A DNA stretch of 64,000 nt from positions 71,992,115-72,056,114 of the forward strand of contig NC_052619.1 in NCBI RefSeq assembly GCF_016545825.1, in the 5' to 3' direction. The translations under genes and the position numbers were made by a program. The stretch is from Eucalyptus grandis. Its lineage: Eukaryota; Streptophyta; Magnoliopsida; Myrtales; Myrtaceae. Positions 1 through 11,651 of the stretch are shown here, one piece after another. The notes beneath the pieces are model-generated. The model saw nothing but the letters and a program-made list of their open reading frames with translations, ran no database searches and was not told the origin of the DNA. Within the stretch, counting starts at the first letter, position 1; the number at the start of each line of letters is the position of its first letter.

Positions 1-2336
1 ACAGATTTCAGTAGTGACATAATTGAGACAGAATCTCAATCCGAGCCAAAATGGTTGTGCAATTTGAATTTACTTTAATGTTGCATAGTATCCTATTCAT
101 GCACATTGTTTTGTGCAGGGGCAAAAGCAAGATTTCATCAAATCAAAGATCGGATTTTCATCCTTGATCAATCAATTTGTGTGTTTGTTCCCTTTCAAAA
201 GGGGCAATCCAAGGACACCCATTGTCGAGACAGTCCCTTCACGGGACAATTCCTTGAATGAATGCTGAAAACCATGTTTTGAGAACAATAAATTGTTTGT
301 TTTGAAGTCACAAACACTTTTCATGCTTAAAGTTGCTGGACTCTTTTGAAAAGAGAATTTTCATATTGATTTAGCTCACCAATTTCATGTGGAGATTTGT
401 CAAGATATACAATTTAATGGAGTGACTTCAATGCTTAAGAATGCTGAATGAGATGTATCAGGATGATGAAAGGCAAGCATTATCCTATACACAGTCCCAT
501 ACTTATACACTTGATACACTTGTGAGATGAGTGTAGGAAGGTTCATATTCATAAGGTAAAGAGTTCTCTCGCAAAAGGTACGGCAACCGAAATGATGAGA
601 GGCAATTCATATCTCTATCCCAAACACTACAGTGATCCGTTGCTTAACCCTTTTGAGCCCATACACTTATGGATATTCTTTTCAAATCACCCCCCGTCAA
701 GAATCACCCCACATCGGGGCAACTAAGAGATAAAATTGCATCATGAGGTGAGTAAAATGAATTGAAATTTTCTTGCTCTCACTTGCATCAATCTTCTTGT
801 CTTGCTATTACATTGAATTCATGTGTTAATTTAAGTGCCTTAGGATGATGAAGAGCATTTCTTTCTTTATCCCATACACTTATATCCTTTGCATAGCCCA
901 TTTGAGCCTACAATTTTATTTCTTTAAACCCAGTTGGTGATCATCCCCCACACTGGGGCAAGGCAAAAGCTAGATGAGGACCTTTGAAAGTTCAAGTGCC
1001 ATTCAAAGTGTAATTGCTTGACACTTGCATTGTGCGCAAGAATTGAATTCAAAATAGAACTAAGGGGCATGAAAAAGCAGTGTGCCTGGTAAAAGCAAGG
1101 CCAATGCCCATGAAAGAAGTGAAAGAAAATGAACAAGAACTAGGGGCATGAAAAAAGTGTGCTTGATAAAAGCAAGGTCGATGATGCCCATAGATGAAAA
1201 AGAGAGTCAAGATAAAGACTATCTGTTGTAAAAGATTGTATCTCCAATGGAGCAATACTCAAAGAACTCAAAAGTTGAGTTTTTACAATCAATGGGGGCA
1301 TTTCATGAAGACAATCCCCGATGATGGAAAAGAAAACTGGTGGCAATGCCAAGATGATCACCAACTTTCACCCTTTACACACATTTTGAGCCTGATGATC
1401 CTTTCATTTCTCAACCCATGAACCTAACCTATGTTACATCCCTTACAAAGTCTCTTCAGATTAGGGCACTTGAATTAACGTAGGAATTCATATGTTTATA
1501 AGCATCGCTCGAAGAAGTGCGAGCAAGATTATTTCTTTTTCATTTTGCAGGGTTCTTGACTTGTAAACCCGGAGATGATTACAAGACAGTTCATTCAATA
1601 GCTTTGACTCAAAGAGTCCTTTTGTTAAGCCGTTGACCAAGCCACATTACGGTCCCTATTAAAGACCTCTCAGATTGGTAAGGTCGTACCACTTACGAGA
1701 AAACTCGGACCCTTGTTAGTATGATGACAATGAGATGGAGTGATTCTCATAAAATAGCCTCTAAATGAGAGTGAGTGAAAGTCCTTTCTAACTGAAGGTC
1801 TCTCATTTGGTATTCTTAAGAAATTCATGTCATGAGTGAAGATTGTCTTAAATGATAATTCTCTCCAGTGGAAATTTGGGTGATGCAAAGGTCATTATGC
1901 ATAAACCCTGAATGAATTGATGAAAACCTCACTGAATTTTGAAATGTGCATTCTAGAGTAGCTTAGATTGTCTATCTCTTTGATGAATGCATATCAATTT
2001 TTGCTCTAAGTCATGTCTGACAGGTAATTCAAGTTCCTTTCAAAATGTTTCATGATATTAGAAGATGAGAAACCTCCATCAGGAGATGAAAGACCTCCAC
2101 AAGATATCTAAATATCCCCAAGAATTAGAGATATCACCAGGTAAGTATATCTCTACCTTATTCTAAAATACTTGTCATTGTGCAGGTATTCTCTCTTAAG
2201 TGCATCGACACTTGACTTGGTCAGCTGTCTAGTTTTATCGACCTGGCGTGCTTTTGTAGCCCAGAGTCCATTTTAAATCGACACTCGACTGAGTTGTCCC
2301 CCAAAGTTTTTCCTCTAGACTCAATCTGATTAAGGC

Positions 2337-2603
2337 GACCGAAGAACGGTTCGGGTCCTGGTCAATTGATCTCTGTTGCAAGGTTGGGCGACCGAAGAAT
2401 GGTTCGGGTCCTAGCCAAGCAAAACCTCGTTTAGGCGACCGTAGAATGGTACGGGTCCTAGAAAAGCAATTTCCTCATTCAGGCGACCGTAGAATGGTAC
2501 GGGTCCTGAAAAATCAATTTTCCGTCAAGGCGACCGTAGAATGGTACGGGTCTTCGACAACACCTATTCCCTATTTTAGGCGATCGTAGAAAAGCACGAG
2601 TTC
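2337..2603 (+). repeat. Tandem hairpin array I, six units of about 48 bp
   Basis: Six units start at 2337, 2390, 2437, 2485, 2532 and 2582. Each holds an inverted repeat with left arm GACCGAA or GACCGTA and right arm TTCGGGTC or TACGGGTC, around a short GAAYGG loop. Units 1-2 carry the A/T pair and units 3-5 the T/A pair, so the two arms changed together. Unit 6 is degraded (GATCGTA and CACGAGTTC). The spacers between hairpins are much more variable than the arms. Confidence 0.8.
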
Positions 2604-2694
2604 TGGATATGTAACACCAACTACTTTGGATCACTCTACCCTCCTTGAAGGTAAGATATTCCAGGTAAGTTTATTTACCATTTTCCAAAAATTA

Positions 2695-3660
2695 GACATC
2701 TCAGTTTGGATCTGGATGTCTCCATTCTTTTTGTTGAACATTTCACTCTAGATGTGAATGTTCTTCGATCTTTCTCGTTATATCTTAGTCTGGATCTAGG
2801 TATTTCGAGTTTTAAAAAATCATGACATCTCTGTCTGGACCCGGATGTCTTGATTCTTTTCATTGAACATTTCACTCTGGATGTGAATGTTCTTCGATCT
2901 TTCTCGTTATACCTGAGTTTGGATCTAAGTATTTTGAGCTTCCAAAATCATGACATCTCTGTCGGACCGGATGTCTTGATTATTTTCGTTAGAGCATTTC
3001 ACTGATGTGAATGTTCTTCGATCTTCCTCGTCATACCTTAGTCTAGGTCTAGGTATTTCGAGTCCCAAAATCTTGACATCTCTCGTCGGACCCGGATGTC
3101 TTGATTATTTTCGTTAGAGCATTTCACTCTGGATGTGAATGTTCTTCGATCTTCCTTGTTATATCTTAGTCTGGATCTAGGTATTTCGAGTTTTCAAAAA
3201 TCATGACATCTCTGTCTGGACCCGGATGTCTTGATTCTTTTCATTGAACATTTCACTCTGGATGTGAATGTTCTTTTCTCGCTATACTTTAGTCTGGATC
3301 TAAGTATTTCGGGATTCAAAAAATCATGACATCTCAGTCTGAACCCGGATGTCTTGATTATTTTCATTTAAACATTTCACTTTGGATGTGAATTGTTTTT
3401 CAATCCTTTTCATTATACCTTAGTCTGGATCTAGGTATTTCGAATTCAAACTCTTGACATCTCAGTCTGGATCTGGATGTCTTAATTCTTTTTGTTGAAC
3501 ATTTCACTCTGGATGTGAATGTTTTTCGATTATTCTCATTATACCTTAGTCTGGATCTAGGTATTTTGAGTTCAAAAATCTTGGCATCTCAGTCTGGATC
3601 TGGATGTCTCAATTCTTTGAACATTTTACTTTGGACGTGAATGTTCTTCTCAATCTCAAT
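2695..3660 (+). repeat. Tandem hairpin array II, eight units of about 127 bp, each with three hairpins
   Basis: Units begin near 2695, 2824, 2952, 3075, 3205, 3328, 3456 and 3583. Each unit splits into three sub-units of about 42 bp, and each sub-unit is an inverted repeat around a shared loop core TCTGGAT. The arms are GACATC/GATGTC, GAACATTTCAC/GTGAATGTTC and ATACCTTAG/CTAGGTAT. The sub-unit linkers are pyrimidine-rich (TTCGATCTTTCTCGTT-like). Up to 24 stem-loops would form in the RNA or in single-stranded DNA. Confidence 0.8.
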
Positions 3661-3960
3661 GTCTCAATCTATTACCTGTTACATTCTTCAAGGAACCTGA
3701 GTGAGAGTTGGGTACTCGTGGAGTAAACAAAGATTTATCATGTACCTCAAGATGCTCAACCGCACTGACTGGTGAGTAATTTGTAGGTACGCTATTTCCT
3801 TTCACATCATACATTTGCATTAGCATTTTCATGCATCATATATATTGCATTTTAAAATGGAATTCATTTTCCAACAACAAAAAAATCATTCATTGCATGT
3901 GTATGGTCAAAATTTAGGTTTCAATTTGTCTTTGAATGCAACCTCTACGAGCTCACCTTC

Positions 3961-3973
3961 AAAGAGGGGCAGC
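3961..3973 (+). other. Polypurine tract (PPT)
   Basis: AAAGAGGGGCAGC directly precedes the TGTTGACACC LTR start at 3974. A purine run in this place primes plus-strand DNA synthesis in LTR retrotransposons, and it fixes the element orientation as plus. Confidence 0.8.
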
Positions 3974-6966
3974 TGTTGACACCTAAATTTTAACGATTTA
4001 GTTTATTTATTTATTAGGAAATTAGGGCTTAATTTTATTAATTACATAGCATATAGATTTAGGTGCATTTTATTTTAATTGGCATTTTATTTATTGGACT
4101 GGTGCGGATGGGTTCGAATTAGATGGATTAGGCTCACGAAGCGAGCAGGTTGGCTCAAGCCCGTGTTTTTTTTTAATAATTAAAAATTATCTCGTGGGAA
4201 TATAATATTTTAAAATTTTTCCGAGATATGAATCTTTTTGGATAGGGCAGATGGGTAAAAGAATATTGCGATTTGGCTTTGAAAGATTTGGATTTTGAGA
4301 AAAAATTTATCTTAATCTCGAATCCTTATCAATAAGGGATGAATTTTGTGAAAAATATTGCGGATGTTGATTCGAGGAATAATTTGAAAATCCAATTCCT
4401 TCCCTATAAAAGGCCATCTCGCGTATGAAAACAGGGGGCTTCTCTGAAAAAATTTCAGAAAAGAAAAGAAAAAGAGAAGCTGCAGAAAGTACACGGGGAG
4501 CAGAAAAAAAAAGAACGTGAGAGAGAGAGAGGGGAAAAGGTAGAAGGTAAAAGGCGAGAGGTGAGGGGACGTTTACTGTTCATCGTCTCCCTCACGCTCG
4601 CCCCGGCTCGTTTGCCCTCCACTCGCAGCCACGAAGCCCGCCGCGCCGAGCCCCGCTCCGACAGCTCGCTTCGTCCGATGCCAATAGCCGCGACCCGCCT
4701 TCTCGCTCGCTGCTCGCGGCCCCGACGACAGCGAGTCCAGATCCGAATGCCGGTCTCCGAGCAGCAACGCAGCCACGCCTTAGCCGGTGATTCGCCCGCA
4801 GCCCGGTACCGACCCACGACGGTCCGACGTCGCCCGTCGCACCTCCTTCGCGAGCAAAACCGCAACACCATCGCCGTTCGTCCGCCCACCGCCCGCACCT
4901 TGCTGCTTTCGCCTAGCCCAACACCCGAAGCTTCGCCGCCGGCCCCGTTGAAGCCTCGACGCCGTTGCCCCGAGGCCTAGCGATCCGACGCTCTTGCTGC
5001 CCAAGTGCTGACACCCGAGTTGCTCTGCGCGCCGCGACCCGAGTCCTCTCGCTCGTGGCCCACCCCGTATCTCGCGATCCGGCGGCCTGCTGCCACCCAA
5101 GTCCTTGCGACGACCCACGACGCTTGTAGCAGCCCTCCGCCGAATCGGTCTCCGCCCTTGCACGCCGTTCCAAGCTTGCTCCCCATCCGAGCGACGCCGG
5201 CCGTAGCACTGTGACCAGCTGCTGCAGCCGTGTCCACCAGCCATCGAGTCCTTCGCCGAGCTCCGACCATCGTGACTTCCTTTGACGGTGACCCACCACA
5301 CAGCCCACGCCTTTGCCGGAGTTTCTCCCGCCGGACCTCCGATCCTCTGCTTTGGTGACTTGCCACGAACACGGAGCGTGGAAAGGAAGGAAGAAAAAGA
5401 AACAAAAAGAAAATCTGATTAGGTGGTTTTTCTTTTCTTTTATTTTACCTTTTTTTAATATTCTGTTTTAGTGGAATTGCTCCTTGATATATTATTGATA
5501 TCCTAATATGAAATAGTCTATCAAGCTAGGGATTTGACAGTTCGATTTTCGTGCCCGAAATCCGACTCGCAATCTCTTATAAAAATCGACAATCCAATCT
5601 CAAGCCCGAGATTTGATTCGCGATTTAAAATTAAAATTGGTCAACCCGATCTCATGCGCGAGATATGGTTCGCCAATTTTTAGATATCAATCTTATCTTA
5701 TTTGATTCGCTGTTGGTTGAGTCAGTCTTATTTTCATAAAAGAAAAATTCAAAAAATATTTGAGTTAGGATTAGATTTGTTGGTTGAGGGTTAAAATTGC
5801 AATCTTATCTCGAGTTTTAAATAAAAAAATCCAAAAAAATGTTGAATTAAGATTAGGTTTGGTTATTATCTTTTATATTTAAAATAAGAATTTTATTTTA
5901 AATCATGGAAAAGAAAACCAAAAGAAAAAGCACATTCATTTAGGATGTTAGTTTTTATCATTATTTGAATTGCATGTGAAAATTTTAATTTCAAATTAAT
6001 AAAAAAGACACAAAAATCATCATGCATATGTCATGTAGAATTAGGGCATTCTTTGCACGTCATTGCATGGCTAAGATTGCATATTATAGGTTTAGATAAT
6101 TTCTCCTAAATAGATTGCATGCTTATTAGGAAAATAAAAATCATGTGCACGTCATAGTTTCATACAATGCACGTCATTTAGTGATTTTTGTTAGGTGCAT
6201 TTAATTAGAAATTGCCCGTCATTAGAATTAGGTCATTAGATTAATTTAGATTGCATATTTAAATGTTGCATTTCTTTAATTTCGAATCTCATGGAAAATA
6301 AAAAATTATTTAGAATAAGTCATCTCATGCTTAGTTATGTCATATTGCTTAGGTCATATAGCTAAGTCATGTTGACATGTCATATCATTTCATGTTAAAT
6401 TAGTGGCATGCATTGCATATTGCATGATTTTCATTAATTAAGTGAAAACAAAACAAAAATTGCGTGTTAATTAGAAATCATATTTAGGACTGCTGATTTG
6501 AATTCTAAACTAACAACGCAGATGCTTTCGTTGTTATGAGGTAAGTCCTGCAATTTATTTATTTGCTTTCTTGAGTGTTAAATTGGTGGTTTGCGCACAT
6601 GCATGGTCACCTCACATGTTAAGGAATTAAAATCAATTCAAGTTGCTTGCCAAACAATTTTTTTAAAAATAAAAGATAAAGGTACCGAAAGGACATTAGA
6701 GAAATCTAGTGTAACCAAGTCCCCGTACCCATAATCTCTGGTTCGTAGGAGTAAAGTAAATCTCCAATTACTTTACTTGGGTTTCTAATCGACCCACCAA
6801 AAATAGATTAGTAGCGACTCCTAATTGAAAATCAATTGCATGTTATAAATTTGAACCTAAGTCGCGAATTTGTATGGGCTTGGGAGAGCCCGAGTTAAGT
6901 CTAGGCTTAACAATCCATTAGCCAAACCCTAGGTGGTTCACGCCCCGAAAAAAATAGGTCGCGACA
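3974..6966 (+). mobile_element. 3' LTR of the gypsy element, about 2993 bp
   Basis: It begins TGTTGACACC after the PPT and ends GTCGCGACA, giving a TG...CA terminus. A TATA box lies at 4405-4412. It is followed by a purine-rich leader (4450-4560) and a GC-rich block (about 4560-5340) with overlapping ORFs on both strands. These look like composition-driven open frames and not genes, as none shows a recognisable domain. The AT-rich remainder (5400-6900) shows nothing else. A related minus-strand LTR occupies 18420-19537. Confidence 0.75.
4405..4412 (+). promoter_or_regulatory. Probable LTR TATA box
   Basis: TATAAAAG sits in the first 450 bp of the LTR, about 40 bp upstream of a purine-rich stretch that would be the start of the transcript. 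This is the usual position of a retrotransposon core promoter. The start site itself cannot be seen. Confidence 0.6.
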
Positions 6967-9315
6967 CCAATCATTCTCCACGGAGGAGTATCTAAAAGCT
7001 AGGCCACGTGCATTTTCAAGGACGACATTCCAAGTCTCCGAGCCACGTGCCTCGAACCTCGGGCCCACGTGCATTCTCTAAGGCGACCTCTTCGCTAAGG
7101 TGGTACATCAAGCCACCGAGCCACGTGTCCTTTTACGATGCCCGGGCCCACGTGCATTCTCTAAGGTACTCGCTTACCAAAGTGACGCATCAGATCACCG
7201 AGCCACGTGCCCTTTTAGATGCCATTCCGAATATTGGACCCATGTGCATTCTCTAAGGTACTCGCTTACCAAAGTGACGCATCAGATCACCGAGCCACGT
7301 GTCCTTTTAGATGCCTGGGCCCACGTGCATTCTCTAAGGTACTCGCTTACCAAAGTGACGCATCGATCACCGAGCCACGTGCCCTTTTAGATGCCAAACT
7401 CTGTCACCGAGCCACGTGCATTCTCCCGGACGACATACCGAGTCTCCGAGCCACGTGCATTCTCTCGGCGACCTCTTCGCCAAGGTGACATATTCAACCA
7501 CTGAACTCACATGCATTTTCCAGGTGACATTCCAATTCACCGAGCCCACGTGTCCTCTTTCAAGCGGTTACCAATCTACTATCAATACCGACAACCAATG
7601 CCCAACGATTTCTCGATCAAATAATTAAATCAACTCAACAAATCATTATAAATGCTGAATAACATACTTGGCCATTTACCAATCTACAATTCAATCTCAA
7701 TCAATTCCAATCAATTTAGGGTAAATCCCTAAAATATCACAATTTATTCAATTCCATACAACGTAGAGCTCAAATAAATAAATGGACTGCGCCACGACAA
7801 TCAGCACGAGATTTCGGTCGTCGGCCATCAAAATCTTAATTTCCGAAAAAAATAAATAATTAATTAATTTCGAAAATTAAATAAATAAATACAATAAATT
7901 CAATTTAGCACAATATAAAGCTCAATTAAATAAACGGACTGCGCCACGATCATCAGCATAAAATCCCGGTCACTGGCCATCCCAGTTGAATTTCCGGGAA
8001 ATAAATAATTAAATAATTAATTTCGAAAATTAATAATTAATTCATAAAAAATACCACCTAGGCCCGAATCGCTTAATTAACACCCGATAAGGGACGGGAA
8101 AAATCCCAAGAAGCATCCAATAAATACTACATGCAATTCTCTATCCAATTACACTAATCACACCACTAATATACAAAGCAATTAACTAATAATCACTAAT
8201 CAATTCTAATCTAACAACCTAATTACACTTAATTAACACTAATCAACCTTTAAGTATAATTAGCAAACTAAGAAGGCATTAGTGAGTAAAACTCACTGAA
8301 AACGACGGGCTCCACGCGAGGATCGACTTTCCCCAAAGCGGGCCGAGCATCCGGGCTTGGGAAGGCGGCCAAAACGGGCCAAAACCCACTGTCATACACA
8401 TTTTCTGCAACCCTCTGATCGCTGCTGGTCGGGGCAGATTCAGGGCTGGTTGAGGCAGCCAAGAGCGGCTGAGGGCGAGGCGGAGCTTCGGCGAGGTCGA
8501 CGGTGGCCGGAGGTGGTCGGGCGGCGGCCTGAGGTGGCCGAACGAGACTGAACAGAGGCGAAACAGAGGCTGGACAGCAGCTCGATCGGGCAACTGCAGA
8601 CGGCGCACGGCAGGCGGCGTGAGGCGAACGGCGGCGAGGCGATGTGCGCGGCGATGGCAGCTCCGGCGCGATTGCAGCTCCTTCAACCGACGATGGTTGC
8701 TACTTCTGTTTCTGCTTTCGTTTCTGTTCGAACCAGAGGAGGGAGAGGGGGCGGACGCGCGCGGACGGCAGTTCGGCGGAGAGCTTGGGTGTGCGCAAGC
8801 AGCTCCGGTGGCTTGCGGGCGTGCGACGACAGCGGCGAGAGGTGGCGACGACAGCTCGGTCTTCGGTGATCTTCGGCTCCCATGGAGTTTTGAAGAAAAA
8901 GGAGAAGATGGGAGAGGATCCATCGACGGGAGGAAGAAAAACCTAATTTCTCTTTCTTTTCTCTCACTCTCTCTCTCTCTCTTAGGTTAGCCACACATGG
9001 GCACCACCAGCTGCCCTCCACTCACAATTCCAAGACAATTTTGCCCCTTCTAGAAGCATTTAGGTAAGCTAAAATATGGGGGTATGTGTGGCATACGAAT
9101 TTGCTAGGTTTTCTTTCCAATTGAGCCTTAATTCCTCTTGAAATAAATCAAATTGACCCCCATTAATTTATTCAACACCTCATCATTCCAATTGGTATTT
9201 TTCCTTACCAATGTAGCCCCACTTGCATCCCAATTTCTCAATCCTTGGCTTCAACCAAACAAAAGCGGCCCTATTTATCCAGTCGAAATTAGAACCCGAA
9301 AATCTGGATGTCACA
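6967..9315 (-). mobile_element. Minus-strand LTR-like segment (gypsy-type terminus)
   Basis: Read on the minus strand it starts TGTGACATCC at 9315, a gypsy-type LTR terminus shared with the LTR at 28109. It has a (GA)n-rich stretch near 8960-8990 (minus) and a GC-rich block (8280-8900) like the other long LTRs here. Two related copies of a GGACTGCGCCACGA segment lie near 7786 and 7936, in AT-rich sequence. Its left end meets the neighbouring LTR at about 6967 and no target-site duplication is clear. ORFs in the GC-rich part overlap on both strands without a domain. Confidence 0.5.
7001..7552. repeat. Degenerate tandem array carrying twelve CACGTG boxes
   Basis: Units of about 40 or 82 bp repeat the phrases CGAGCCACGTG and CACGTGCATTCTCTAAGG. 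CACGTG occurs at 7005, 7044, 7066, 7122, 7149, 7204, 7296, 7322, 7376, 7413, 7452 and 7547; one more site near 7241 is decayed to CATGTG. CACGTG is the plant G-box core bound by bZIP and bHLH factors. Whether it acts as a regulatory array here is inference. Confidence 0.75.
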
Positions 9316-10329
9316 ACAAGCATTTCTCCAATGGTGATTGGATTTAAAATGGTCACAAAGATGCATTTGAAAGAGCTTAATAAGGTGTTAGAGCGCATGA
9401 AGGAGAAGTCTCCCGTCAAAGCAAAACAAGACTCTGCTGTAGCCAAAAGGAAAGGCAAGGAGCCAATGGATGCTTCAGTAAAGAGGAAGAGAACTCTCAT
9501 TTTGCAGGATGAAGAGGATGAAGATGAAATGACTCTTTTAGCCTTAAGAAACTTGAAGAGTTTTGTCGGCTTTCAAGAGACAAGAGAAGAGCCAGAAGAA
9601 GGAGAAAAAGAGAGAGAAGAGATAGATTAGGAAGATGAAGAATAGAGGAGGACAGAGGAAGAAAGAAGAGAGGAGGAAGAAGAAGAAAGAGAAGATGAGA
9701 GAGACCAGGGTCAAGAAGACTCTTTTGAGCCAACCTTGGCTGTCTCCTTGTCCAGTGAATCTGATATGGTAGGAACTGGAACTGCTGACGCGTATCACTC
9801 TGAAGCTGAAGTTGAACAAGAAGAAATCTTTCCTACTCTACCTGAAGACAACCAAACAGGGGGAGCTGTTGGACAACAAGGTATTTCTTTACCTATCTTT
9901 ACTAGTGATTTGAGTCTTTCTGCAGCAGATCCAGAAGATGTGTATACCTCTCATTATCCAGAAGCATCCACTCATAGTCATGGTGGACAATCTGCTGACG
10001 ATCCCTCCATTCTCGAAACTCCTGGAATCGACTCGGCTGTACCTAGTGCTGCAACAACTCAAACAACAGACTTTTTGAGACTACTAGAGATTCTATTGGA
10101 TGTAAGGAAACAACAATATGCTATGAGGTATGAGATGTATGATCTCAAGAACGCTTTCATGGCCACTTCAGTGTCTTTGCAAGATCAGTTAAACGCCCTG
10201 AAGACTCAAGTGCAAGATCATGTGAAGGGTGAAGATTTCCAACAACTGAAGGAGACCTTTGGGAAGCTTGAGAAGACAGTGAATTCCATGGGAGAATTCC
10301 AGCTTGTTCGCCTTCCCAAACAGCTTTGA
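9316..10329 (+). pseudogene. Accessory ORF (3' of pol) of a SIRE-like Copia element, C-terminal part
   Basis: This frame lies between the expected pol end and the PPT/LTR, the position of the extra (so-called env-like) ORF of SIRE/Maximus Copia elements. It has a basic patch (AKRKGKEPM, VKRKR) that could be a nuclear localisation signal. An acidic run (DEEDEDE) and a long E/R-rich stretch follow, and the C-terminus (about 10060-10325) is heptad-like, probably a coiled coil. Two in-frame stops (near 9628 and 9643) break it. The left end is cut by the LTR segment ending at 9315. The end FQLVRLPK matches the copy at 32627-34116 (FQLVRIPK). I see no membrane segment, so an envelope role is not supported. 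Confidence 0.7.
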
Positions 10330-10697
10330 TTCTCTCTATTTTCAAACAACTCTTTTTATTTGTTCTTCACTTTTTGCTGTTGACAAAAATGGGGAGAAAT
10401 TTGATGTAGATTTGACTTTTAGTCTTTTGGTTTGGATTGTTGGATTTTTGGACTTATCTTTTTTTGGTTGTGGTTTGGATTGTTGGATTTGATCTTTTGA
10501 TGCCTGCAATAACTTAGCGCATGATAATGATTATGGAAAGGATAGTTGTTTTACTGGACTAACATGTTTTCTGTGGTTGCAGAATCGTTGCTATCCATAT
10601 CCTAATCTACTCATCTTTTATGAAGATATCTTGTTTAGCTTAAGTGTTGTTTTGCAGGACAAAAGTGTTCAAATTTGCAGGAAAGTTTTGTCACCAT

Positions 10698-10712
10698 AAA
10701 AAATGGGGAGAT
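10698..10712 (+). other. Polypurine tract of the plus-strand Copia element
   Basis: AAAAAATGGGGAGAT directly abuts the TGTTGGAG start of the LTR at 10713. The same tract, slightly changed, borders the 3' LTR of the minus-strand relative at 32225-32240. Confidence 0.8.
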
Positions 10713-11651
10713 TGTTGGAGAAAACTTCCTTATTTGTTTTGAAGTTGACAAAACGTTTCCATCAGTCTAGTCGAAGACTCGCAGACTCTATCGTCAAAGT
10801 CTAAAGACCTTTAGACTCAAGATTTAAAGTCTACCCTCATCAATAGCTTCTAGACCGACGAAGAAAAGATTTATCCGATGAAGAAGACTTATCCAGATGC
10901 GAGCATATATTTAAGGATTTGGTTCGTACGGTTGAAGAAGATCTCACGGCTGGAGATAGCATCTCGTGATCAATTATTCTTATTGAAATCAATTCGGACA
11001 ATTAGATCTATTGATTGGCGAAGTATACTTGGAAAATTCTATTTATAGAAACCTAGATCCTGATTGTATGAGCGAGCAGGATTGATGAGCTATCATCACA
11101 TTCCTTAAATAACTTGAGATCTCTCTAATTGATTCTGTCTAACGGGTATATTGGAAGAACTCCTTTGGAAGATGCCAACGGTTATAATGGCATGGAGGAG
11201 TATATAAGGAAGACGCTCAAGTTATTCGAGTGTGTGCGTGAAAGAAAAATTCCAAAGTCTGAAGCTCCTAGTTCTTTGTTGATTCAATCATTGAGGTTAA
11301 GTTGTACTCAAAAGAGAGATTAATTACTTGTGAGGCCTTGAGGAAGTGTAGTAGAATTTCTACACTGTGGAATCAAGGACGTGAGACTGTAAATTCTCTT
11401 TTGGTTCTTAGTGGAATCGAGCCAGTGGGCTGTCAGTGCGGGAGAGTGGACGTAGGCTTGGTCTAAGGCGAACCACTATAAACTTTGTGTTTCCCTAAAC
11501 TCTTTACTTCAATCCCTAGTCTTATATAACTGTTTACAGCCTCTTACAACTTCAGTCTATTATTCTCAAAAAACGAATTAAGTTGTTAAGTCTTGGAAAA
11601 ACTTATTTAACACCTATTCACCCCCTCTAGGTGTTCTTACTAGCCCTATCA
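10713..11651 (+). mobile_element. 3' LTR of SIRE-like Copia element, 939 bp
   Basis: It starts TGTTGGAGAAAAC after the PPT and ends CACCCCCTCTAGGTG...CCCTATCA. The same LTR family occurs at 12509-13466 (minus), 26435-27354 (solo, plus), 32023-32224 (minus, partial) and 39448-40400 (minus). It directly abuts a minus-strand Copia gag fragment at 11652, so this element probably inserted into its relative. The matching left flank is lost, so no TSD can be checked. Confidence 0.85.

Larger units (their letters stand above)
1..3973 (+). mobile_element. 3' interior of a Ty3/gypsy LTR retrotransposon (non-coding part)
   Basis: About 4 kb with no credible coding frame lies directly upstream of a polypurine tract and a long LTR, so it reads as the region between the end of pol (outside the window) and the 3' LTR. 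It carries two tandem arrays of short inverted repeats (2337-2603 and 2695-3660). Long non-coding 3' interiors with tandem repeats are known in Tat/Ogre-type gypsy elements; the assignment to that group is inference because no pol domain is visible here. The first 2 kb is AT-rich and I see nothing else in it. Confidence 0.65.

Noticed and set aside
2695..3660. Possible tRNA or snoRNA cluster, given the repeated stem-loops
   Set aside because: No cloverleaf, anticodon arm, C/D or H/ACA boxes; stems are simple inverted repeats within a retroelement interior.
4455..5405. Several long overlapping ORFs (130-173 codons) on both strands
   Set aside because: They lie in GC-rich LTR sequence where stops are rare by composition, overlap on opposite strands, and are rich in Arg/Ala/Pro/Ser without any domain.
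7001..7552. Possible CRISPR-like array
   Set aside because: The units are contiguous degenerate tandem repeats without unique spacers, in plant nuclear DNA.
8268..9021. Overlapping ORFs up to 214 codons
   Set aside because: Same reason: a GC-rich block in an LTR-like segment, open on both strands, no recognisable domain.
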